NCBI GenBank assembly: GCA_036852015.1 | Contig: JAANDG010000037.1 | Span: 1 to 64,000 of the forward strand | DNA from: Pelodera strongyloides | Lineage: Eukaryota; Nematoda; Chromadorea; Rhabditida; Rhabditidae | Length of the DNA: 64,000 bases | Direction: 5' to 3' | Shown here: piece by piece, positions 55,072-64,000 of the stretch | How the letters are laid out: each line of letters opens with the position of its first letter | How positions within the stretch are numbered: position 1 is the first letter of the stretch | Notes under the pieces: generated by a model | Seen by the model: the letters and a program-made list of their open reading frames with translations, nothing else | Database searches by the model: none | What the model was told of the DNA's origin: nothing | Program-made: the position numbers and the translations under genes

Positions 55072-58000
55072 ATGGACGTTGATTCAGTACTTTCTGCAGC
55101 GGTTCTTCGTGTACTCGAGGGTTCGCCGACCGGGACTGGGCTAAGTGTGGATAAAAAGGTCGGTTTTTTTATAGAACTATCTATTCTTTAGTGAAGCTGC
55201 AATTTTCATTGTGAGCGTGAATGTGAATATTGTTCTTTTTTTTTAAAATAACATGAAGCAACTTGGGATCGGCGCTCGAAGCTCGAACATTGTGTTTGTT
55301 TGTGTAGGTGTAGGTTTGGTTGCGCTCGCGCTCGATTGCGTTTCTAGCTAGATCATGCCTTTCTGATGTCTGACTCTTGTCTTGAGTAGGTCCAAAAGTC
55401 GTAAATTTCTCCTTCCTTTGTGTATGTTCGTTGTAAACATGTCGTGCCTAAGTCATTAAACGTGTCGTGGCTAAGTCATTTCGATTGACAGATAAAACTG
55501 AACTGAGGAAATGACCTAGATAGGCTCTAGCCAAAAAGCTTGTAGAGTAGGTAGATCGATTTTTCAAAATCTGCATTTAGGGAGTACGATTTGCGAGAAA
55601 ACCCCCTCAACGTCCGCCGGCACAACAGTCCAATGTCCGTCTTATGGCCGTCCAAATCGTGAAAAGAGTAGAACGGCGTTTTGAGGAGCGATTGCGTGAA
55701 ATGCGGCTCAGAGACCAGGTGACTCTTGAATCACATTTAATGTGCAAACCATTTGGAGCCGTTTCTGGTTTATTCGATGTCTTTAGAACCTTACCTTAGA
55801 TACCTTTGAGATCCATCTTCAGCAGCTTGAGCAAGTTGCGTGGATCCCTGCCTTACTTTCTTCTATCTTGGGCGATTCGGCTCCAGTGTCGGTACGTTGT
55901 GCGGGCACTGGAGCCGAATCTTCCTTTAGAAAGGCTTCCCTTTTACTGTATGTTAGTGTTCCCTACAGATTGAGACGGACCGGCGCCTTCACGAAATCCA
56001 GGAAGATTTCAGATCGGAGAAGGATGCTCTCGTTAGAAAGGTAAGTAATTGAATTAGGCTCTGTTCTTTTCAAATTATTAGGTAATTTTAGTTCTCATAA
56101 ATCTTTAAATCATATCAGCAGTACATATCATTTTTCTGTGTGTATACGTGTCTTTTAAATTCATTAATTATTTTTGCTGCCTGAAATGTCTTATTTGCTA
56201 ATTATATTTACTGACAATATTAAGGCTAACCAAGAGCGTCGCCGTTTTGAAGACCAACTCCGGGATAGGGAGAGTGCTATCAGACATCAAATGAGCATGG
56301 AGCTGGAGGTTGGATTTATCGGTTTTTGAATTTGAATTTGGCTTTACTTTGGTTTTCTGATATGACTTAATTTTAGGGCGTTCAGGACACTTTTTATAGT
56401 CAATGTTTCTTTTTGTGCTTGTTTTTTTCTATATTTGCGTATGGCCTATCCAACTTCTGTTTTAGGAGCGAGAAGCTCAGTTGGAATCGGATCGTCGTAT
56501 GCTGGAGACTCGCCTGATCGAGTTTCTGAACGCGAAGGACCAGTTCGAATTAGAAAAGCACAATTGGAAGAGGTATGTATGATAGAAACTAGTCTAGACA
56601 TTTAGAGAACGTTTCGTTTCTAGTTTTTGGCTTTTCGATTTCATGGCTTTTAGAAAGCACAAAGCAAATGTCGTTGATTTACAGTAAAATGGATGATGAT
56701 TCTGAACGACTAGAGATTGAGAGAAGTCGATTGCAAATGATGGGTTCGTTAGTAGATTTTGTGTAGTGTTTATTTGTTGTTCGTGTTTGGGGTAATTGTT
56801 GTGATTCACATCGTTTGTTTTGTTTGTGGTACTTCCGTATTTGAGCTTGAGCTGGTTGAGCGTGAGCGCGCGATGGACGAAACAATATTTTAGAAACGAA
56901 CCTATTGAATGGTGAAGGGAGAGCACGGCGTTTGGTGAATCTTTTGGTTCAAGAAGAGGAAAACAAACAAGCTGAGAGAATGCGAGAACTCGAGGAGAAG
57001 GTGTCAACACTGACGAGGTGAGGCGTTGTCTTTTCTTATATAGTTTGTAATTGTAGGGTCCTATCCCAGGTAGTGGTGCCTATACATGCATTTGATTACT
57101 TATTGGAATACGCATTAGAATAAGCTTTCCCATGGTGGGATACCATAAGAACACCAGACGAATTCGAGTTATGATCCTTCAGGAAACTTACTGAGGCTGG
57201 CTCCCAAAACTTTGAAATGCGGCAACTTTTGGATGAAAAACTGGTGATTGAGGTGGGTTACAGGGTTACGCACAGTTTAAAGCTTTTTGTCCTTTAATTT
57301 TCAGCATGAATCCTGAGAATGGCCGTAGTTCATCGTTTGTCCCGCGATCGGTTGGATGCGTTAGCAAGACTTTTTTGTTGATTGATGTGTACTTTTTGGG
57401 CATTTGAATTATTTTGGAAAAACTTCCTTTCTTTTTTAGGAAGAACTCCAATCCACTAAGACCATGCTGCACAAACTATCAAAAGAAAATAAGGAATTGA
57501 ACGAGAAATTGAAGTCAATGCAGAGTTATGATGATGTTGTCGAGGAGAACACCAGGTTACGAAAAGATGTGAGAACTTTTATGATTGATTAGTATGGATG
57601 TGGGTATGCTTAAGTTCTATCTAATCTGTTCTATGTACGTCCGTTGTATCCATTTTTCTGAGCTTTGGATCCGTTTATTTGTTTTCCACCAAAAACGATG
57701 TTATTTTTACCTTTGACCGGAGGACCGGACGCAATTTAAAGCCGTATGACACTCGGTTTTGCAACGTATGCCGGACGCTATTTTCCGATGTAGCCTATTC
57801 AAATTACGGCGCGTTGTTTCAAAAAGCGGCCGTTATATCGCTTTAAATATTGTTCATAATATACCCTATGCCCTTGAACTTGATCTCATTATTATTCACC
57901 GTAGACCTCTGAACTTGACTTGACCTCGTTATTGTCACCTTGAGCGTATTTGTAAACGATACCGTATTTAGGTGCATACACTTCGTGAAAATTCTGAGCA

Positions 58001-60514
58001 GAATGCCCGTATCATGTCAGATATGGAGAGAAGACAGCGAGAGTATAAACTAGCAGAAGAAGCGAATTCTCTGAAAATTTCCGAACTCCGTCACGCATTG
58101 GGAATTTTGGTGGGATATTTTATATAGTTGAATTTGCTATAATGTCTACCGTGTATTGGGTAACTGTCGGCTTCTTTAGTTCGGATTTCGGATAACATGT
58201 GAAATGTATACTAGGTGGTTCCTGTTCCTTTCCTTATCGTTTTTGCTTCATTATTTCATTATTTTATTTGTTATTTCTTTTTCAGAATGACCGCGTTGGT
58301 AACCTGAACACAGAGCGGGCATACTTGAGAAGTCAACTTAACATTGCTCGAACGAAATCAGTGGCGAAAAATGTGGGACGTTCGCAGCCGCGTGTCAGTG
58401 ATCCCCTGGAAGAGAACTATCAGAGCAAGCACAGTCATGGACATGGACGGTCAGTTTGCCTTTTAGTTTGTGCAACTCTTAATTGTTTTATTAGCCTTTC
58501 GTAGATAGTTTCTGATTTCCGGTTCGTGTTTGAAGTATGCATTCGCAATTAATTATTATGTTTGCTTCGTGTCTAGATTGTGCTGCGAGCTGTTGAGATG
58601 TTGCCTAATACTCTAGTCCTTTTCGTAACGACTCTGATCTCGAATCTCGAATAGGAAATAGGATGTTAGTTAGTTCCAAGATGTGATAAGTTTATGTGAG
58701 TAGGATGTTAGTTATTTCCAAACTGTGATGTTCATGTAAAAAATGTAAGCACAACTCTGCTACTGGTTTCAGGCGAAGGAATGACGAAATTTGTTCAAGT
58801 GAAGATGACTCAGATATCGAGGGAATTCGGAACAGACTGGCACGACTGGACACTATTGCAAGGGTTAGTTTCTTTTATTGTTTTATACAAGGGATGGTGT
58901 GACTGTATGACGTCCTTACGTCCCACCCAGTAGCTTGTTGTTCTGTTAGAGACTTGAGCTCTATACCTATTTCTAACACTTTTTGTCACGTCGCTTTTCA
59001 TAGAATCTTTTTTATTTTCATTCTTTATTTTTGCTTGTAGCTTGTATTAAAATGCTTTGTTTGCTACCATATGCAACGTTTAGGGATTAAATGCACAAAT
59101 GCCTTCATCGGATGCATCCTCTGCCTGGGATAGGACGCACGCGAACGAGCCGACCAGAAATGAAACCTATGACGATTATTGCCGAAACCAGTGTGCGTCA
59201 CTATAGTTACTACCACGTTACTTTTTTTCTTGTCGTTTCGAAGGGCTCAAGGGTTCCTCTACTTTTGGCTGGCCTCCAACGTCCAAAAATCCTTTTTGCC
59301 CAAAGACTGGTGCGATGCCTGATGCCTCATAAATGCGTCACGTTAATATTGTCCCTTGAGTTATGGGTTGTGGGTTGTGACCCAATCACCGAATTGAATT
59401 TGTCTTAGTATGGAGCTTTTTTCCATGCCAATTTGCATGTACTGCTTTTAGCTCTTTACCCGGATGCCGATCGTATGGAATATCCACGTACATCCACACC
59501 AAACGAAAACACAAGGAGAGATGGAGGACCTATTTCGAAACAGACTCGATTCACGAGCACGAGAGACGCGTATGTTTTAGCGCTTCCTTTTTGATATTGT
59601 GGCACCGCTAGAGATTTTCCATTCTACAGTATGGATTTACCTTTGTTTTCTATGTTCATTTTTATGATCTGTTGTTGGTAGATGGCATTCCTTTACATTT
59701 TAGGTCTCTTCTTAATAATGTGGATTTGGGTGTTACGCATCCTGAAAGAAGAAGACACGAATATGCTGCGTTGGGATCCAGTGGACGATTGACTGACGAC
59801 GGAGGTGGAGGTAGTTCTTTGATGTTTGAATTGCTGTCCGCTCTCCGGCTTGAGATTTGAAATTTGCAGGAGTCCATCTCTTTTAGACTTGTTTTTGTTT
59901 TCTACATGATCTTCTACCTGTGAGTTTCTGTTTGGCGGTATATTATCTATCTATTTATTTGAGAAACGAGCAAGAATGTGCCCGAGAGTTTCCCTTCGGA
60001 CGAGAATGAAAAAGAGAAGAAAGAAGATGAAGAAGAAACAGGAAATGTTAGCGTTGCGCAAGAAAACTCTCTCATGGGTCAGTACATGGCTTTACTCAGA
60101 AAGAGTGCGACAGAAGAGCCGAAGACGGAGAATGCGACACAGGAAGTAAGTGGTTTCTATATTCTAAGATTATAGCCTTGTTCATGGGTTGCTGTTTGGT
60201 CTTTGTGGTTTGTAGTTCGTATTCAAGATTTTTCCGCAAGTCATTCTTTCTTTGCTTTGTGGCCTTGTGCACAGGGAACAATGAATTGTGTTTGCTTGAA
60301 CATGACATGTATATATTACCTATGCTTATTTTACCTGCGGCAATTTTATACGTTAATGTTGTTTGTTCTCTAGCCTAGCTTTGATTTACATGTGATTTCG
60401 TTTTAGGAGGTCCGGGAGATGATCCCTCCCCATTCTGTATCTGATGATGGCATAGAAGATGTGATCGTTAGTGTGGATAAACGAGCCGACGGGGATAGCG
60501 AGTTTGAATGGTGA
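55072..60514 (+). CDS. long coiled-coil protein, function unknown
   Basis: Eighteen exons: 55072-55158, 55581-55718, 55787-55891, 55969-56040, 56225-56308, 56466-56572, 56685-56743, 56894-57017, 57183-57252, 57440-57568, 57972-58109, 58286-58449, 58773-58863, 59084-59192, 59452-59569, 59704-59810, 59964-60145, 60407-60514; 663 residues. From about residue 60 to 430 it is a charged heptad-type coiled coil (RRFEERLREMRL, ERRRFEDQLRDRESAIRHQ, KLSKENKELNEKLKS). The C-terminal third is polar and disordered, with acidic runs (DENEKEKKEDEEE) and a final SVDKRADGDSEFEW. Resembles centrosomal or ciliary coiled-coil proteins in architecture only; no family is claimed. Exons 14-17 rely on less typical splice sites. 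A family A palindrome sits in intron 10. Confidence 0.8.
57736..57846. repeat. short diverged TTAA family A element
   Basis: TTAAAGCCGTATGACACTCGG to CGGCCGTTATATCGCTTTAA, 111 bp. Confidence 0.75.
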
Positions 60515-61311
60515 TTGGATGGGGGGCGGATGTGGTGAGAGGAGAGCTTATAACTGATAATCTCGATAATCAATTTAAAATAACCAATTATACTCCAATT
60601 GCAGTGTGTCTGACCATTGTCAGATGCACAGTGCATTTTAACTTTTCGAGAGAAGTATTTGTATTTATGTAAGTGAAGGAAGGTTGTACAGAAATGTGCG
60701 ATGCACTTAACTTACTAGGTTTTCGTTTCGTCTGTTTAACTTAAAATTACTGTTTTTGTTTGTTTCACAATTTAAGTAGTCACTTACTGTGATCCCTACA
60801 CAACATCCTTATCGTGGCTGTTGTTTACTTTTCTTTGTTATCTAATTTCTCTTTCATGTTTTCCTTCCCTTATAATTCCTCTGAAAACGTAGCAAACAAA
60901 ATTTTTAGGTATTAATAAGTTTTTTTGTCTTACATTGTCGAATTTCCCAAGTCTTTCTTTTGCGATGTGAGTCATTCAAACTACTGTAAGTCTTTCTATC
61001 GTTGTTTTTATTTAATAAAACATTATGTCTCTAACCAAATACTTCTTTACTTTCGAAGGTGTGAGTGAATCACTTGATTATCTAATCTACAAACGTTGAT
61101 GTTAGCATTACTGTTTCTCGTAAATGGGGATGGAAGTTAGAAAAATATTTCTTTTTTCTATAGTCCCTGGTACAGGAAAAAGATCATGTTTTATGTGAGC
61201 CCATTTTTGTCAGTGTGTTTGTTATATAGATAGCTGCCTCATCTGCTACCTCTAAAGTACTTTTTATAGATATCATACTTGCCTATTGGTTCGCCGAAGT
61301 CTGCCCGGTTT
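60515..61311. other. intergenic, no gene seen
   Basis: AT-rich with AATAAA at about 61014. Confidence 0.55.
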
Positions 61312-63992
61312 ATGAGGTTCGGACATACCTTCCGAGGCTTCCTGTCCATCGGAATTGTGATCCTTGCAGTATTGACGGTCAAGAATGGTCAGCGTTTCCA
61401 CTCTTTTCAGCGTCAAGACAAAAGGATCGGTTGGCCAATATGGTACTAAGCCCCCCTTTGAACGCGTAGTTTTCTAATATAAATCCTAATTGCAGCAATA
61501 ACACGAGTTCTACATCGAGAAGTTGTGTCCGCACCACATGAGATTTCAAACATAGTGGGGGAGCCACCTGAGGGAGACTCACCACAGACGGGCGTTCCAT
61601 CTGCATTTAGAGATTATTGTCAGTTTTTGGAAGATCCACTCAAGGGAACAGAAGGTACGTTTTGTTGTTTCGTCTGATTATGTATTTCTGAAATCTGAAA
61701 TGAGTCGGTGATCTTTCGTAGTGCTTGCGAAGAAGCGGTTTTATTCTTTAATTAAAGTTCTTATTGTTGATTCAAACACTAAGGTACACATTTTTGTCTA
61801 GGAATCGGTGTCGATGAGAATACATACAAGTTACGTGGCCTCACGATAGTTACTCGACATGGTGAAAGGTAAGTTTTTGCTTCTGAAGGTAAATATATAT
61901 CTAGGCTACTTCGACATCTAAAGTACGGTAATTTTAGTCAGAACTCAGAACTACCAGCCTCTCCAATAGAATGCATGCAAAGAATAATAATGAAGGCATA
62001 GGCAATAGTGTAAATGAAGTGGCGGGAAGCACTTTCATGCACCACGCATCACTCGTTTTTTTTTGTAATTTGCGTTCATTTGTAGGTCTCCGTTGGTTGA
62101 AAATGACCTTCTGCAGAGGAACGGTCTAGATTGTGCCCCATTTCACGAAGCTGATCGAAAGGCGTTTTGGAAGTACACAAATGTGAGATAGGACACTTTT
62201 CAATATATGTTAAAGTTGAAAATCTAACATATAACGTGAGACGCATAATGACCATAATCATCAGAGAATTCTCCGTGGGTTTCGTGCCTGAACACTCTGC
62301 CTGTTCTAGCGTTTCTCGTCGGACCTAGGAGATTCGATATGTATATCGACTGAGCACTGTTTTTATTATAAAACTTTTAAACGTTTAGGTGATCAAATCA
62401 GATGTGTTCAAGGCATTTGTTAATGAGGATGTTCGATTCAAGACCTTCGATCGGGTTCCTAAAAGGTTTGCATTACATTCGTGTTCATAGAAGTAAAGGT
62501 TAATGTTTTACCGCATGAGGCTGGCTGGTGTGGTGTGGTTGTGTGGTATCCAAACGTGGCGTGTTGTGCCACCTAAGCATTAGGATAGTTACTAGTTTCA
62601 AATCGTATGGTCTCAGCATAACTGCATAACCGTCGGTTTTTTGGCTGTTGATTGCAGAACATGGTAAACCCGAACCCGCTTAGTTTTCAAGTGAACGCCT
62701 GCATTTTTTGGAATTCCTCTTCTTTTAGTTCGAAATGCAGTGGTGGCATGATGACTGCTGAAGGTGCACTGCAACACCATCGGCTTGGTTCCTTCCTTTT
62801 GAATCGATATGCAAATGGATCATTGTTTGATCCAGGTGGGCCGTTTTTCAGCAGATTTGAAGAATTCACTATTCCCCGAAGTATGGCTCTTTCATTGGCA
62901 TACATCTACATCGTGTAGTTTACCCTATAGAGAGATAAAAAAAACATACCGTAATCGCGTTGTACACGCGCGCCTAGCCCTTTTTGGTTCTTCTCCGAGG
63001 GTCTGCGTCTTTTTTTTTTCACTCTTTTTGTAACTTTTCAAAAAAATTCAATTGTATTCGTGATGCTTCTTACATATACTATACATGATGGTTCCAATAT
63101 ATCTTTAATTGCAGAGGAAAGCGGTGGCCCGATGAAGACTTTCCTTGTGAGTTCCCTTTATCCACGCACTTATCAATCGATATTGGGACTTATATCCGGA
63201 TTCCTCTTCCCATTGAGGTTCTCAATTATTTTACTGAGTTTGTTTCACTTTGCTCTCAGTTTAACTACTAACCCTCGTTTTCAGACTGATCTTCCTCGTT
63301 TTATCGATTTATCGAACTAATCGATTTATTATATTTTCTTATTTGTTTATAGTTATTTAGTTATTCGAATTATGTGGACAACCGGTTACGGTATGTTCAC
63401 AGTAAATTTTGATATGAGAGATGAAAATTTAAGTCGCTAATTATTATTATTACTGATATTATTTAGAGAACAACTGTTAAAGGTTGAACTGATTCACTCG
63501 AATTATACATTTTTATGCGCGGAAAAGTGGTGTGATTGTCCAAATGCGCCTGGGTGGAGGAAACAGTACAGAAAGGTATTATATTCTCCCGTTCCATTAT
63601 CTCTTCCTGTATGTTTGTGATACTCCCACATGCAAGCCTTTGCTAACCATTTAATCATTGATACTAGTTATTTAGCTCTAATCATAAATTATACATATGA
63701 AATCACATAATGTCATGGATGTTGCTATTTTAGGAGCACGAACAATACTACGTGGACCGATCCCCTCCCGAATGGGAAACAATTTCAAAGTTATTCCAAG
63801 ATGTTAGCGTAAGTTTTTTAATGTCATATGCCATGGAAGATTTTTATTTTATGCTGCCATATATTTCTCATTGTTTCTGGTGGCCCTTCGTGTGTGCCGC
63901 ACTAGCATATTGTTTATTCTAGTTGTGATGGTTAAATTTATTGTTCTTTAGATCACTGCAGAGGACTACGAGCCATTTGTTTGGCTAGACAA
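61312..63992 (+). CDS. PXYLP1-like histidine acid phosphatase, 3' end beyond window
   Basis: Exons 61312-61429 (donor uncertain), 61496-61654, 61802-61868, 62086-62182, 62389-62465, 62729-62835, 63115-63217, 63467-63575, 63734-63808, 63952-63992 (window ends in the next intron). About 317 residues visible. A membrane anchor (GFLSIGIVILAVLTVKN) gives type II topology; catalytic LTIVTRHGERSP is the RHGxRxP signature of branch-2 histidine phosphatases (His nucleophile); GGMMTAEGALQHHRLG and SSLYPRTYQS follow the family layout. Closest in architecture to 2-phosphoxylose phosphatase, which removes the transient xylose phosphate of the glycosaminoglycan linkage region in the Golgi. The C-terminal catalytic HD pair should lie past the window end. 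Confidence 0.8.
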
Positions 63993-64000
63993 GTGAGTTC

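Overview
The window is nuclear DNA of a nematode, most likely rhabditid. Genes are split into many short exons with TTTCAG/TTTTAG acceptors, and several gene families are nematode-typical: an SXP/RAL-2-type secreted protein pair, an SSP-type major-sperm-protein (MSP) domain protein, and CK1/TTBK-like kinases of the kind expanded in worm spermatogenesis. Exon models were built by hand. For almost every gene the exon phases close exactly into one open frame, which is the main support for the boundaries given.

Layout. 0-0.6 kb: possible 3' end of a gene entering from the left. 1.7-7.3 kb: two SXP/RAL-2-like genes head to head inside an inverted duplication, with paired TATA boxes. 7.3-9.1 kb: repeats. 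9.2-13.0 kb (-): CK1-like kinase with an acidic/basic tail. 13.8-15.1 kb (+): cysteine-rich, probably zinc-binding protein. 15.2-21.9 kb (-): two related multi-pass membrane protein genes. 22-34.5 kb: gene-poor centre with a decayed CR1/Jockey-like LINE, palindromic elements and satellites. 34.9-41.6 kb (+): a second copy of the two membrane-protein genes in opposite orientation, so 15-42 kb is a large inverted duplication. 42.5-43.1 kb (+): small MSP-domain-like gene. 43.9-46.9 kb (-): second CK1-like kinase. 47.7-48.6 kb (-): SSP-type MSP-domain gene. 49.6-51.9 kb (+): GT31 glycosyltransferase. 52.7-54.6 kb (+): NDUFB6-like complex I subunit. 55.1-60.5 kb (+): coiled-coil protein. 61.3 kb to the end (+): PXYLP1-like histidine acid phosphatase, cut by the window end.

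The stretch 9-49 kb looks like a sperm-gene neighbourhood (kinases, MSP-domain proteins, duplicated membrane proteins); the right end holds housekeeping and secretory-pathway genes. The window is densely seeded with near-perfect palindromic elements bounded by TTAA (at least six families), most of them in introns and several within 20 bp of a splice site. Insertions differ between the arms of both inverted duplications, so they apparently arrived after the duplications. The two-gene membrane-protein cassette, with conserved intron phases and Pro/Met-rich tails, is a family I do not recognise and the best candidate here for something undescribed.
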